NCBI GenBank assembly: GCA_004431415.1
Contig: QPMI01000533.1
Location: 248,001 to 312,000, forward strand
Source: Cyanophora paradoxa
Taxonomy: Eukaryota > Glaucocystophyceae > Cyanophorales > Cyanophoraceae
Direction: 5' to 3'
DNA length: 64,000 nucleotides
Every line of letters starts with the position of its first letter. Position 1 is the first letter of the stretch. The notes under the pieces are model-generated. The model ran no database searches. It worked only from the letters and a program-made list of their open reading frames with translations, and was not told where the DNA came from. Both the position numbers and the translations under genes were made by a program. Of this stretch, positions 48,422-60,900 are shown one piece after another.

Positions 48422-49204
48422 ATGGCCACCGTCCGCAACGCCAACGAGATCGACCCCGCCAAGCTCGCCTTCGAGATCGACGCCACCGGCCGCATCAAGG
48501 CCAAGTACGACGGCCTGCAGGGCCTCATGATGTACGCGCCGCCCATGGTCACCATCAACCCCTGCATCAACACCGAGCAAGGCAAGGCTTGGAGCGACGA
48601 GAAGAAGGCCTTCGTCATGGAAGAAAACGGCGGATTCTACACGCTGGACCTCACCGATCTCAGCGCCGTCGACGGCCAGACGAACCCCGCCGCGGACGAG
48701 TTCCTCAAGCTGCTGGAGGCCCTGGACGCGAAATTCTGCGAGTTCGTGCAGCAGAACCAGGCCAAGCTCAAGGTCTCGCCCGGCCGCGCCCTCTCCAAGG
48801 ATCAGATCTCGGTGCTGCAGACCCCCAGCGTGCGCATCAAGGTCGACAAGGAGTCGGGCCAGGCCTTCTACAAGTACCTCAACATGCGCATCCGCACCCA
48901 GACGATGGCGGGCAAGCGCAAGACCATCCCCGTCGTCGACATGTCCAACTACCTCATCACCGAGCGCGCCACCATCGGCACCGGCGACCTGGTGGCCGCC
49001 CTCGTCAAAATCGACACCGCCTACGCCATCCCCGAGGGCAAGTTCGGCCTCAAGTGGTCCTTCCTCGCCGTGCAGCAGTGCAAGGTCGGCGCCTTTCGCT
49101 TCGCAGGCCGCACGCCCGAGCTGGCCTTCAGGCCCTACGACAACGAGGCCAGCTTCGAGCCCTACCTAAACCCCGAGTCTATGTACACCACCCCCATGCA
49201 GTAG
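48422..49204 (+). CDS. Candidate viral ssDNA-binding-type protein (260 aa)
   Basis: Not firmly assigned. Layout resembles OB-fold ssDNA-binding proteins of large DNA viruses: an N-terminal domain with DGLQGLMMYAPPMVTINPCI, a central LQTPSVRIKVDKESGQAFYK strand pair, then a late block GTGDLVAALVKIDTAYAIPE followed by GKFGLKWSFLAVQQCKV, where the G-K-F-G-x-x-W pattern is typical of the last strands in such proteins. No membrane segment or catalytic motif. Strong TATA promoter upstream and an AATAAA polyadenylation signal 6 bp after the stop (~49212) suggest high expression. Would pair functionally with the helicase and exonuclease. The function is inference. Confidence 0.5.
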   Translation: MATVRNANEIDPAKLAFEIDATGRIKAKYDGLQGLMMYAPPMVTINPCINTEQGKAWSDEKKAFVMEENGGFYTLDLTDLSAVDGQTNPAADEFLKLLEALDAKFCEFVQQNQAKLKVSPGRALSKDQISVLQTPSVRIKVDKESGQAFYKYLNMRIRTQTMAGKRKTIPVVDMSNYLITERATIGTGDLVAALVKIDTAYAIPEGKFGLKWSFLAVQQCKVGAFRFAGRTPELAFRPYDNEASFEPYLNPESMYTTPMQ

Positions 49205-49207
49205 TTT

Positions 49208-49220
49208 AGACGAATAAATT
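49208..49220 (+). terminator. AATAAA polyadenylation signal
   Basis: GACGAATAAATTG directly after the stop of 48422-49204; consistent with Pol II 3'-end formation. Confidence 0.6.
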
Positions 49221-49257
49221 GTGAATTTTTGGTGCAATTGATTACACGCGTTTACAC

Positions 49258-50061
49258 TCAAAGGCCGTTGAACTTGCCGCCCACCGCCTTGGGCTCCGCC
49301 GCCGTCGAGGCCGCCGCCTCCGTCACCTCCTTCATCATCTCCGGGTTCGCGTTCGCCGCGTGCACCGCCAGCACCGTCTGCACCAGGGCCATCCCCAGGC
49401 GCGCCTCGGGCCCCAGGGTCACGTAGCGCGAGTACTTAATCACCAGCTCCTCTAAGATCGGCTGCACCTGGTCCATCGAAGAGAGCGTCGCCTGCCCGAG
49501 CCCGTCGAGCTTCAGGCCGATCGGATCGTACGCCTTGTTCAGGTGCTCCAGCGAGTGCATGCCCGCGATCAGAAAGAGGCGCGCCGCCTCCAGCGAACCC
49601 CGCGTGCTCAGCTCGCGCTGGATCTCCTCGTACTCTTCCTTCAGCTCGTCCAGCGGCGTGGCCAGGCTCAGCTTCTTCGTGGACGTAAGCTCGCCCCCGA
49701 ACGAGCGCCGGTACTGCGCGATCTGCCGCAGGACCTGCTTCTTCTCGTCCACGTCCACCTGCGCCTCGTCCCGCGGCCGCTCCTGCAGGTCGATTCCCAG
49801 CGCCTTTTTCACGCTCTGCTCCTTTTTCTTCGTCATTTCGATGTGCTCCTGCACGCTGAAGCTCGCGCCCTTGCTCGGCGCCGTCGGCGGCACCGCGGGC
49901 CCGTCGCCCGGCAGCGCCATCCTGTCGGCCTTCGGCGCCTTATCCCCCTTTTCCTTGCCCTCCTTCGCGGGGCGGCCCTTCTTGCGGGGCTGCGGGATTC
50001 CCACGGGGTTCGGCCCGTCCACGGCCAGCGCCTCGAAGCCAAGCATCGCCGAGGGGTCCAT
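49258..50061 (-). CDS. Conserved large-DNA-virus-type protein of unknown function (267 aa)
   Basis: N-terminal ~90 residues are basic and disordered (RKKGRPAKEGKEKGDKAPKA). The C-terminal helical domain contains LSTRGSLEAARLFLIAGMHS, then NKAYDPIGLKLDGLGQATLS, VQPILEELVIKYSRY, LGPEARLGMALVQTVL. The order helix - YDP.GLKLDG - helix - eeL..KY - PE..L is one I associate with uncharacterised helical proteins encoded beside capsid genes in nucleocytoplasmic-type viruses, but I cannot confirm it without a search. Minus strand, downstream of 50091-50420 and the split gene, likely one late cluster. Confidence 0.55.
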   Translation of the reverse strand: MDPSAMLGFEALAVDGPNPVGIPQPRKKGRPAKEGKEKGDKAPKADRMALPGDGPAVPPTAPSKGASFSVQEHIEMTKKKEQSVKKALGIDLQERPRDEAQVDVDEKKQVLRQIAQYRRSFGGELTSTKKLSLATPLDELKEEYEEIQRELSTRGSLEAARLFLIAGMHSLEHLNKAYDPIGLKLDGLGQATLSSMDQVQPILEELVIKYSRYVTLGPEARLGMALVQTVLAVHAANANPEMMKEVTEAAASTAAEPKAVGGKFNGL

Positions 50062-50090
50062 CCTTTACGCCTGCCCCTTAGAAATATTTT

Positions 50091-50420
50091 TCACTCCGAG
50101 GTCAGCTCGACGAAGAGCTCGATGTAAAGCCAGAGCTTTTCGCGCAGCTCGGGCCCGCTGCCGTAGAATAGCGAGCGCACGGCCGAGGCGTACTCCTGCG
50201 GCAGCCTCTCGAAAACCGAGTCGTCCTTCGCCTTGATCAATTCCGCCTCCGCGTTGATGTGCCTCCTGAACAGAACGATGACCGCCGTGGCCCCGATGCC
50301 GCGCAGCGACTGGATCTGCGCCCGCACCCCGGGCTCCTTGGCCTCCGGCTCCAGCAGGTCGAGGAAGCGGCCCCAGCGCGCCTCGATCTGCTCGCCCAGC
50401 GTCGCCTCCGTCGCTGCCAT
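50091..50420 (-). CDS. Small helical protein (109 aa)
   Basis: Unrecognised. Begins MAATEATLGEQIEARWGRFL and is helical throughout (SLRGIGATAVIVLFRRHINA; ELREKLWLYIELFVELTSE). No membrane segment. 22 bp after the stop of the split gene and 29 bp before 49258-50061, so a tight minus-strand unit. Confidence 0.6.
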   Translation of the reverse strand: MAATEATLGEQIEARWGRFLDLLEPEAKEPGVRAQIQSLRGIGATAVIVLFRRHINAEAELIKAKDDSVFERLPQEYASAVRSLFYGSGPELREKLWLYIELFVELTSE

Positions 50421-50442
50421 GTGCTCGCGTGGGCCTCAGAAA

Positions 50443-51453
50443 TTACTGACCGGGTCGGAGGGCCCGGGCTGCTAGGTCGTACATCTCCGCCTTCCGGGCG
50501 TTCGTTGCCGCGAGCATGGTAATCTGCCTGTTCTCCGTGTTCCGGACGAGGGCCTGGAAGGCTGTCTGAATTGCAGTCTGCGATGCTTCGGACATACCGG
50601 CCACCGTCCCCTTTGCACGGAGCTCTTCCATGCGCCCTTTCTCGAACGGCGTGGCAAGCTGGTTGCTCTGCAGCGCAGGGAGCGGGTTGACGACGCGGGG
50701 CAGCAGGTTCTGGTCCGCGTAAGGCGTGGCCGTGGGCAGGGCCGGGCCGCGCGTCCCCGGCTGATCGAGGAGCATGGCCCCGAACGGATTGCCCCGGCTG
50801 AAGTCCACGTCGTTGCGCCCGTAGGGCTTGTTGACGGCGCTGCTGATGTTGGCCGTCTGCGCGTTGAACATGGGCGAGAGGTCGGGGGTGTAGCCCGCGC
50901 GCAGCCCCTGGGGGTTCGCCGCCGTCTGCCCGTAGCGGCCGGCCGGCCCGAGCAGGTTCTCCTTCTCGATCTCTTCCATCGTCTTGATCCAGCCGCGCTC
51001 GCGCGCCCACTTCATGACGAGATCATCGTAGTTCATCGGGAAGAAAACCTTCTGGTACTTGTCGAAGCGCTGAATTTCGATATCCTGCTCGATCATGTTC
51101 GTAATTCGCTCCAGCAGCTCGGGGTAATATTCCTCGAGCATTTTGGCGACGCCCGGCTGCTTCAGGTCGAAGGCCGTCATCGCCCACTGGTCGAAATCGC
51201 GAATCATGATTTCCTTCCGCAGGCTGAACGCGTTCTCCACATCCTCCTCGTTGATCGTGCGGCCGGGGTTCGCGTTCTGCAGCTGCTGTCGGATGCCCAT
51301 GCGCATCAGCTTCTCCATCGAGGGCGTGTACTTCATCGCGGGCAGGGTCTTCGTTTCCCCCCCGCTGAGCCCCAGGCCCCGCGCCTTATCCTCGGGCGTG
51401 TAGATGTCCGCCTTCGTCCCATCTACGACGGGCACCTCGGGCATAATCGTGCC
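50443..51453 (-). pseudogene. Virus-like gene, 3' part, split by a retroelement insertion
   Basis: The main body (about 336 codons) of a minus-strand gene whose first 39 codons lie at 63687-63804. The part here reads TIMPEVPVVDGTKADIYTPE onward, with a helical centre (MLEEYYPELLERITNMIEQD; FDKYQKVFFPMNYDDLVMKW) and a Gln/Asn/Pro-rich C-terminus ending ARALRPGQ. The retroelement starts at 51454. Ignoring the insert and one TGCC copy, FLPG runs in frame into TIMP. Position after a possible capsid gene and before two helical proteins suggests a structural role; family unknown. As it stands the gene is disrupted. Confidence 0.75.
51450..51453. repeat. Left copy of 4-bp target-site duplication (TGCC)
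   Basis: TGCC at 51450-51453 abuts the TGTGCC end of the insertion; matched by TGCC at 63687-63690 after the right-hand GGCACA end. Confidence 0.7.
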
Positions 51454-51816
51454 TGTGCCGCCCACTTTCCGACTCCCAGCTAGCCCTGGTCGTCGGCTCG
51501 AAGCCGGCAGCTTGCCTTGCTTTGTACCCTTTGTAGCCTGCTATTCCTGGTGCCACGTTGTTGCCAACTGGCCCGCTTATTTTAGCCCTGGGCCCTCGCT
51601 TGCCCTGCGCGGCGCTCGCTTGCTGTCTTGTCCCTGTTCTCTGTACTTACTGTCTTACGCTGTACCTGTTACTTGCTGTCTTACGCCGGCTCTGCGCCTG
51701 CTGTCTACGTAATGGCACCCGCTTGCCGTCGCCCTACGGTGCTGTACGGGCCTGTCCCTCTCTGCTTGGGGCGCCTCTGGGCCTAGCCAACTGCTTAGCG
51801 CATCCCGCCCAGCGCA
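51454..51816 (+). repeat. 5' LTR of the non-autonomous element
   Basis: TG...CA bounded, TATA-like CTTATTTTAGCCC near 51570, followed immediately by the TGGGGGCTGC primer-binding site at 51817. Confidence 0.75.
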
Positions 51817-53963
51817 TGGGGGCTGCTGCGTTGGGCTTCGACTTTTTAGCTCGTATGCCTGGGGACGAACGCTGCGCTCTTGCCCGAACCCCCGGACAAG
51901 CACGCCATCGTTTGCCTCGGCTTGCGCGTACGGCCTCCACTCTCTTGTAGTGGGAAGCGCCTATGCGGCAGAGCTTAGCAATACGAACCGCATGGTTCAT
52001 GCCTTTCTACCCGCCACTGCGCGCGCCTTTTCTTGCTTACGGCCCCGGCGCACCACTCTTTCGGTAGTGGGAAGCGTCCGCCAACCCGTCTATTGAGCCG
52101 CATGCGCTCACAGTCATCTAAACGTGCCGTGGCTGCGCTCAAGAACAGATGCTGATGCAGCCCGCGCGCATGTCGAATGAAACTGTATTGTATTGTATCG
52201 AGAGACGACACCACAGCGTACTACTAAATGTATTGCAATGGTGGCGAGTGTATCTGAAGAACGCATGGAGTCAAACCGCTGCGACGTGAAAGCCCCTGGG
52301 ATAACATGGCCCCAGTACGCGCCCGAGGTCTTACCTACGACGGCTGCTGTGGCGCCTGCGGACCTCCCGAGGCACGCTCAGCGGCGGCGAGTGGCATCCC
52401 TCGTGAGGATCACTCCACTTGACTCCACCCTGCATCCAGAGGACCCGGCGCAGCTCCACTTGACAGCGATCTCTATGCGAGGAAGCGCATCTATCTGTTG
52501 TCAAGTCTACTGTGCGCGCTGTCGCACCTAGACGGTAGACAAGATGCCAAGACCTTGCCCTGGCTCCGACGACGTAGCTGCCCTTCTCCGGGACGTCCAG
52601 CTCGTCAAGCCAGATGTCAGTCGCTTCACGCACATCTCAAGCGTGTGCGAACTGTCGTTTTCTTCCTGTCGTGGGCGTTTGATCAGCGACCGAGGCCTGT
52701 TCAGCGGGCGGAGGTCTGACCGAGGCCTGTCCGGCGGGCGGAGGTCAACAGAAGCGTAAAGGATGCGCTCTGGAACGTCCTACGACGACGTGAGCAGCCA
52801 TAGCTAAAGTTGGACGGCGGACAGCGGACCTGTCTGTTGAGGAGCGTCAGCAAGCAGCACTGGGTGATGCCCCGCGACCAGTCTTCACGTTCGCGCGTCG
52901 ACTGCGTCGGCCCGTCGGGTGATTCCCGTGCATCGGTTGAACCTGGCAGCTGGGTGATGCCAGCTGGACGCCAGCGCTGTTTCGGTCTGCTTAGCTGTGG
53001 GTGATTCCACGCTGACCAAGCCAGCACGCACCGGCGCTCTAGTCCGGGTGCTTCCGACCAAGCCTCCGCTTGCGACTCTCCGCTGCTGAGAGGTCCATAC
53101 GTCTTGCCTACGACTATCACGCGAGCACCGATGATCATTCCGGGCCGCGCTGATGCTGTCTCCTGTCCCGCGATGGTGGCCTGCCTAAGCCCCGGCTACG
53201 CGCTGCATCTGCGTACGCTGGCGGACTCGATGGCTGTATCCCATCCCGTCCGATCGTGGAGGATCCTTGGCGATGGGTCTGTATGATGCGACCAGTGGCC
53301 TGCTGCTGCTGCGGAGCCTGACCCCGTACGACTGGCTCGCCGCCTCTACTCTTCATGGCTTGCCTGCTCTACGCGTACGCGGCTGCACACTCTACTGTGC
53401 TGACCGATCGCCCCGCCTTGTGACTCCGCCGGCCGAGTCACTTGGCAACGCAATGCGGCAAGCTGCGCCGAGCTTGGCCCGCAACGCGTACTCTACCGCT
53501 GCGGCTCTGCTGATCGAGCCTGCGGTCCTACACTACTACACTCTACGTCAAGTACCTTCTACACTGTGGAACTTTCGACCCGGCGCCGCCGCGGCCCGGC
53601 GGCTCGTGTGGCGCGGCGCCGGCTTCGAATTCGAGCTTAGTGCTAGCGCTAGCACTCGTTTTCCCTTCCGGCGGGATTTAGAGGGTTTGCCCCCGGTTGG
53701 CTGGCGGCGCTCCGCGCGCTCTGGCGTCAGGTCGTGGGTCCCTCACCCAACTTCCCTTGTTGGGCCCAGTTCCTCATACTGGTGCCGACGGCCTGATGGA
53801 TTTTAATTTGCCCCTCTGGCCCGCCCGCTGTGGCGCCGAGGACGGCTTTCTGTGCAGGGACGGTAGCCGGCTTTTGGCTCGTAGTCCGTTCAGCCTCGCC
53901 TACGCAGCTTTAGTTCAGCCTTTAGCTCGTAGCGCCGAGGACGGCTTTTTGTAGCGGGAAGCG

Positions 53964-54152
53964 TGTGCCGCCCACTTTCCGACTCCCAGCTAGCCCTGGT
54001 CGTCGGCTCGAAGCCGGCAGCTTGCCTTGCTTTGTACCCTTTGTAGCCTGCTATTCCTGGTGCCACGTTGTTGCCAACTGGCCCGCTTATTTTAGCCCTG
54101 GGCCCTCGCTTGCCCTGCGCGGCGCTCGCTTGCTGTCTTGTCCCTGTTCTCT
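53964..54152 (+). repeat. Truncated 3' LTR of the non-autonomous element
   Basis: Identical by eye to the first 189 bp of the 5' LTR (2510 bp apart); breaks off at CTGTTCTCT and, after one T, joins the LTR of the opposite-strand element. Confidence 0.8.
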
Positions 54153-54153
54153 T

Positions 54154-54482
54154 TGCGCGGCTAAGGGAAGCACGCCCAGTGCAGACCTGAGCAGGCAGGT
54201 TGATGGCAAGAGGCTGAGCAGCACCAGTGCGACGGAGCAGCAGAGTCTCGGTAGGATTGAGTACAAAGGGAACAGATATAGCGCTAGACATAGCTACAGC
54301 GAGGCTAGTCATAGTGCTAGGGCTATTCTGAGCGTGCTAAGATGGTCGCTGGACCAGATGGCAACGCGTACAAGGGTACAGGCCCAGAGGACAGGGCTAA
54401 ATAAGGGAGCAGAGGCCAAGGGCCTAGCTAAGAGCTAGAGGACTAGCCGACGAGCCGAGCGAGTCGGGAAGTGGATGGCACA
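54154..54482 (-). repeat. 3' LTR of the Ty3/gypsy element
   Basis: 329 bp, same sequence as 63358-63686 at an offset of 9204 bp. Preceded on the minus strand by AGGACGAA, a weak polypurine tract. Confidence 0.9.
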
Positions 54483-54989
54483 TTCGTCCTAGCACAGCGC
54501 GCCGTCCTCGGCGCAAACAAGGCCGGGCGCAAAGAAGGAGGCGCAGAGGCCTACAAAGAAAAATTTCGGGCAAAGCCCGGGCTACCGTCCCTGTTCAGAA
54601 AGCCGTCCTCGGCGCTACTGAGAGCGAGCCGGGCTAAGAAGCTAGCCGGGCTAAAGAGTGAGCGAGCCGGGCTAAGAAGCGAGCCGGGCTAAAGCGTGAG
54701 CCGTAGTACAAAAATTTGGGCTGCAAAGCCCGGGCTACCGTCCCCGTTCGGAAAGCCGTCCTCGGCGCTACAGAGAGGGAGCCGGGAAGCAAGAGAACGA
54801 GTGACATAGCCGAAAAGAAAGCCATCAGGTCGCGGAGTACCAGTATGAGGAACTGGACCCAACAGGAAGCTGGGCGAGGGCCCCGCGACCTAACTCCAGC
54901 AAGGCGCGCGAAGCACCGCCAGACAACCGGGGGCAAACCCTCCAAATCCACCCGGAAGGGCAAGAGACTCTGCTAATGAAAAGATCGAG

Positions 54990-57900
54990 CTACGGCCGGC
55001 GCAAGGCCTCCGTAGGGAACAGTCGCAGCCGCGCGACATGCACCTCGAAGGGACCGCCGCCAGCGCGGTGAACGACCCGCGGATCCGACGTATCCGGCTT
55101 GACCATCACGCGCGTGCGTGAGAGCACCTCCGTGATCCAGTACGGGCCGGAGAAGCCAGACGAGTTGGGTACAGGAGCCTTCGTGCGCAACGGCTCAACC
55201 AAGATCTGCACCGGATCTCCAACTTCGAAGTAGCGGCGAGCAGCGCCACCGCGAGCCACGAAGGCCCGTTCAATGCGGAGAGCTTGCTTGAGCGTAGCCT
55301 CGAACGCCCGCTGCCAGTCAGCTCGTTGCGCCTCCGAAATCGCCGAAGCCCAAATGCCGTACATCGAGGGCGACGCCGACCGCAAACGATCAGCATTCGA
55401 CGCAAGAGGAAGGTCTGTGCCTTCAGGGGCGTTCCCCGCCGGCGGCGAAGCCGGTGATGATGCCGATGCAGAAGCTGACTCCGCATCGCGTTGCAGGATG
55501 AACTTCGGAAGCCGGCGGCTGGCAGGAGTGTTCCAGGCCGGTCCTAGGTTCGATCGAAGTTGACTCCGCATGGTGGCGACGAGCGAAGCACGATGCTCGA
55601 TGATGCGATCCTCAGCGATGACGATCCGAGGTGCCCGCGAAGCCACCGCCTCGTTCTCGCGCTCCCGAAGGCATTCAAAGCACTGACAAGCACCGTTGTG
55701 CACGACAGGCGCTGGCAGGGCGACCTCCGCAGGACTTGGCGCTCCCGCGCGCGCAGCCTTGACCTTGGTGCGTTCCCGCAAATCCGCGCACACCGCGCAT
55801 CGACAATCTCCTCCAGCTGACTGCCCATGACGCCAGAGACACGAGGGGGCGCGCGGAGATCCAGCGGTGCGCTCCCACCGACCGCCGTCCTCCTTGTAGG
55901 TCCACAACTGATCCGGCGCCGCGCAGCACACAATCCGCTCTCCGAATAGCTGAACCTGCTGAATTGGAGGCATCGGAGCTGTGCCCGGCGCCGTCGTGAC
56001 TGGCGCCGAGTACTTGAGATCAAGCTCCGTGACCGCGTCGTAACCATGGTGCAGCCGGAACGGCGAGAAGCCTGTCGCCGCTGACACTGATGTGTTGTAC
56101 GCAGTGAGCGCCTCCTGGACGTGGTTCTGCCAGCGCCCGCCGCGCTGAGCCGTCAACGAGCGAATGATCGCCTCCAAGGTGTGATGCGCACGCTCCAGCT
56201 TTCCTTTTGTCTGATGGACATACGCCGGCAGAATGACGAGCCGAACGCCCTTCTTCTTGAGAAAAGAAGCCGTGTCCGCCGAGACAAAAGGTGTGCCTTG
56301 GTCCACCTCGACCTCCAGCATGAGGCCGTGAATGTTGAACAACTTCTGCAGAGACTTCTTGACGGCCTCCGAGTTGACGCGCGCGTACACGTCCGCGTAC
56401 AGCAGCCGCGAGAAGCTGTCCTCCATCGTGAGCAGCTGTGGGGCGTCCTTGCCAGCGAACTCCACCACGTCCAGCTGCCAACGCTGCATCGGCCGACTCG
56501 CAAACCGTGCCTCCGGCGGCACGTGCGTCGTTTGCAGGTGCTTCGTTGTCCTGCACACCTCGCACCCCTTGATGAAGTGCTGAACGTACTTCCGCATGTA
56601 CGGCCAGAAGAACCGCTCCTTGATTCTTGTCGTGGTGCGCTGTGATCCGAAATGTCCGCCTCCGTATCCAGCGTGCGCCTCCTTGATGATCTCCTCGCGC
56701 AGCTCCTTCGGGACGTAGACTTGCGGAATGTTGCGTGGCCGGCCCTTCCTGTCCAGCGTCTTCACCAGCATTCCACCAGCGCCAAGAGCGCAGTACTGCA
56801 GCGCCGTCTCGACCTTCTCGCGGTCCGCGCGCTTGAGTTTGTCGAGCGATGCCGGCTCGCGGATCGCGTCGATGATCCTCCGCAGGTCGGCGTCCGCGTA
56901 CTGAGCATCGCGCATCTTCGAGTCGGCCGCCTGCATCGCCGGTGCGGGTGCCACCGCCGCCACGCGGGGCGCGCGTTGCTGCTGCCGCTGATCGCGCGCC
57001 GCCGCGCAGATCCGGCAGTTGCCAATCACATCGCGGACGATGCGACGGAACCAGGTGCGGTTGACGACGTCGTCACCGAACAAGTCCTTCTTCAAGTGCG
57101 CCGCCACTCGCTTGCATGTGGCCTCGAATCCAAGGCAGCTGACCTTCGATTTCGGATGCAGACGGGCCACTGCGGCCCGAATCTCCTCCACCATCTTCGC
57201 GTGCTCCAGAGCCGGCAGCTTCCGGACACCGCGGTCGTACAGGTACGACATCCGCATTGCTGCCACGGCCGGACGTGCCGTTTTCGCTGACGGGTCCCCC
57301 GCCCGCAGCTGCTCCTTCGAGAGAATGCGCTCGATCGCACGCTTGTCGCCACCAGCCGCGAGCTTGGCGATGTGCGCCTCCTTTGCCAGCTGCTGGAGCG
57401 TCGGCGGCGAGCCCGCCTTCGTGCCAGTCTTCGCGGCCCGCTTCTCCTGCAAGGCAGCGATGATCTTGCAGGCGAGGGCCCGCTCCTCGGCCGCCGTCTG
57501 CTTGAATTCCCGCACGGCGCTGATCTGAATTTGCGCAGTTGAACCCTCCGTCTGCGTGCCAACGTCGCGTTGACCGTAGTAGAGGATCCATAGTCGTGAG
57601 AGTGCATCGGCATCGAGGTTTGTCTTGCCCTTGATGTACTCCACGTCGAACTGAAACTTGCTCAGTTTCATGACCCAGCGAGTGATCCGACCGCCCTTCG
57701 CTCCGTTCAGCTCGTAAGTCGGCTTGAGGAACGTCTTGAGCGGCTCGTGATCCGTTCGCAGAGTGAACGGCCGCAACTCGAGGTACGGGCGGTACACGTC
57801 CGTCACGGCCCAGACAACTGCCAGCGCCTCGAGTTCCGGTACGCTGTAATTTTTCTCGTCGCGGCCCGTCGATCGGCTCGCGCAAGCGACGATGTACTCG

Positions 57901-60900
57901 TTCCCCTGATCGTCCTTCTGCTTCAGGACTGCGCCAAGTCCGTACTTGCAAGCGTCGGTCTGCAAGATGAATTTCTTCTCGAAATCCGGATAGCGGAGAA
58001 CAGGTGCCTCCGTCAACTTCCGTCGAAGCTCTTCGAAAGCTGACTGTTGCTCCTTTCCCCAGGTCCAGTCGATGCCGGACCGCAGAAGGCCAGTCGAAGG
58101 TTCACATATTTTTGCGAAGTTTTTAATAAATCTCCTGTAATATGACGCGAAGCCGTAGAACGCTCGCAGCTGCTTCGGGTTCGTCGGCACCGGCCACTTC
58201 ACGATCTGCTCGATCTTCTTGGGGTCCATCCGAATGCCGTTCTTGTCAACGATGTGGCCCAGAAGTTCGACCTCCGCCTTCGCAAATCGGCACTTTGTTG
58301 ACTTGAGTCTGACGTTGGCCTCGTCCAGTCGCTGCAGGACTCGCCGCAGGTCGGCCGCATGATCCTCGACGCGTCGAGACATGATGCAGATGTCATCGAG
58401 GTAAACCGTGCAATGGATCCATTTGAGGCCTGTTAAGATGCAGTCCATCGCGCGTTCGAATGACTTGGGGCTGTTCGACAGGCCAAACGGGGTCACATTG
58501 TACTCGTAGAGGCCGTTACTGGTGAGAAACGCTGTCTTCTCTTTGCTCGCCTCGTCGAGGGGCAATTGCCAGTATCCGCTGATCATGTCCAGGGTCGAAA
58601 AGATGACCGAGCCTTGGAGCGAGTCCAAGATGTCGTCAACACGAGGAAGAGGGTACGCGTCTGGCTTCGTCTTCGCGTTCAATTCACGATAATCGACGCA
58701 AAATCGCCACGTCCCGTCCTTCTTCTTAGCCAGAACGACAGGAAACGCCCACGGTGACTTGGACGGCCGGACAACGTTGTCCTTGAGCATCTGCTCGACG
58801 TGCTCCGAGATCACCTTGTTTTTGAGAGCATTGTTCCGCCGTAACGGAATCTGAATCGGACGTGCTCCTTGAACGTCGATGTGGTGCGCGTATTTTTGGG
58901 GCAGCAGCTTGCCCGTCTCGACCTTGTACTCGGACGCAAACATGTGTCTGAAATCGTACAGCACCGCGCAGACGCCTCTGACGACGGTGGCGTCCAGACC
59001 CTCATGTCCGACGTCCAGTCTTGCACGAAGAGCTTGCCACGCCGGGTCCGCCTCCCGAGTGCGGCACTCCTCGCATTGTCCGCAGGCGCATGACTCCTTG
59101 CGCTGCGTCGCAGGTCGAGTTGCTGTCGGCGTCTCGCCGACCGACGCCACCGTTGGCCCGTTCGCCGCCGTCGGTGTTGTCGCCTCCTCCTTGGTCTCCG
59201 TCTCCTCCTTCCTGGTGTGGTCGTTCTTCACGCCGACTTCATGAACAGAGCTGATCGTCTGCAGATCGGGACCCTCCGGCGTCCAGTAACCGAGCATGGC
59301 GCCCTTCTTGATCCGACGATTCGCATATTGCGAGTTCAGCACTCGAACCATGCAGACGCCGTCGTGGAACGTTGTCAGGTTCCCGGCCATCATGAGGTTC
59401 GTCTTCTGGTACAGTCGTGGATGCTCTTCCACCATGCCGCGAGTGCCGTCCTTCGGCTGATCGCCCTTTTGATCCAGCTTGACCAGAACGTCGTGTTCGT
59501 GCCGAGCCTTGATCTTCACGTCCTCCGACGCGATCACCGCAACGCCACTCCGTACGCGTGGCTCCGTGTTGACTGTCTCTCCCGACTTGTTTTTCATGAT
59601 GCCCTCGGACAGATCGATGGCCCACGCGTTGTCCATGATGTAGTCGGCGCCAAGAATAATGTGCGTTGGCAAATTCTCCCACACGAAGAATTCTTGCACT
59701 GATTTTGCGAGCGTCCCCAGCGTCACCTCGATGTCGACGGAGCCCAACACGTTGACTGGTGAGCCGTCTGCCGTCGCAAATTCGCCTCTCCTGCTCTTGT
59801 CGATTTTCTCCTGCAGGCCGAGCTTCTCCACCAGGCGCCTCGAGATAATCGAGAACGCGGCGCCGGTGTCGACGAGCGCCTTCAAGGGCCCCTTGCCGTT
59901 GAGTCTCGCCTGAATCTCCGCATGAACTCCGGTTCGTTTGCTCAATCGTTCTGCCGTCCGCCGAAGCGAGGCAATGATTGTTTCTTGCTCCTCGGCCAGA
60001 GTCATGCCGTCGAGGTCGTCCAGACCCTCGACATTGTCGTTGTCGCTGTCGTCGTCGACTGCAACCTCCGGGACGCGTCCCGTACGTCGATCGTTCGATG
60101 TCTCGGCGGTACGCGCGCGTCGCGCTCGTCGCTCGTAGACCATCTGAACGTTTGGCCCCCAGCGGGCCAGCGGGTAGGAGCGGTTGAAGTCGGACTGAGG
60201 CGAGCTCGTGGTGGAACACTTGCTCTCCTCGTCTGTGAGTTCGTCCGATTTCCGCTTGAGGTAATTCCGCCTCCATTCGGCTTGACGCTTGAAGACGATC
60301 GAACCCGTGGGGTTCGTCCACAGGTTGCTGGCCGGTGCAGGCACCGCCAGCTGTGATCTCCACGTCTTCGCGTAGCCAGGAGCACAACTGAAGCTGGTAC
60401 TGTCCGCCCTCGCGGCGTCTCGCGTCGGGTGCGACCCGACGTCTTGCGCCGCGCGGGAGGATGACTGACTCTTGCGTCCAGTTGTCCCCTCTCCTGATTC
60501 CTGCATCGCCGCGGAGCTCTGTCGGTGCGCTTGTAGCTTGCTCCCGTACAGTCCGCTGTGCTGATGCGGCGCCGGCGCTGTTGCAGCTGCCGTCTTGCGC
60601 CCGCCAACCTGCTGGATCCTCGTGGAGGTCCGTTGCTGCAGGTGTGATTCAACAGTGGTCGCTGGCCGAGTCCTCGAGGAGGAGTCTCGCCCCGTCGCTT
60701 CTGCGCCATGGCTTGTGCGTTCGCTCTTGGAGCTCAGCGTGCCTCGTTCCGCGACGGTGCTCCACTGGTCACGTTGTGGCCTTCGCTCGCCTCCAATCGA
60801 CACGTCATCCGCCCCGCCTTCCTTGGGCAGGGCGGCCGCGTGCGCCGATAGAGGTACAGCGGTTTGCTTTGCACGTAGTGATTGAACCTTCCGATCACTC

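Larger units (their letters stand above)
51454..54153 (+). mobile_element. Non-autonomous Ty3/gypsy-related element (plus orientation), 3' LTR truncated
   Basis: 5' LTR at 51454-51816 (363 bp) starts TGTGCCGCCCACTTTCC and ends AGCGCA; the next bases TGGGGGCTGC are a primer-binding site identical to that of the full element. The first 189 bp of the LTR recur exactly at 53964-54152, after a purine-rich GCGGGAAGCG, as a truncated 3' LTR. The internal ~2.1 kb has only short scattered ORFs. Its last ~300 bp (53655-53963) matches the region just before the 3' LTR of the autonomous element in opposite orientation (e.g. GAGGGTTTGCCCCCGGTTG, CCAGTTCCTCATACTGGT). It is thus a coding-poor derivative of the same family. 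Confidence 0.75.

Noticed and set aside
48589-49209. 206-codon plus-strand ORF in another frame of the ssDNA-binding candidate
   Set aside because: Arg/His/Pro-rich shadow of the well-formed 260-codon gene that has its own TATA box and AATAAA.
53890-54312. ORF starting MTSLAVAMSSAISVP, also seen as the N-terminus of the long gag frame
   Set aside because: Lies inside the LTR, so it is read-through of LTR sequence rather than protein; gag is started at 63114.
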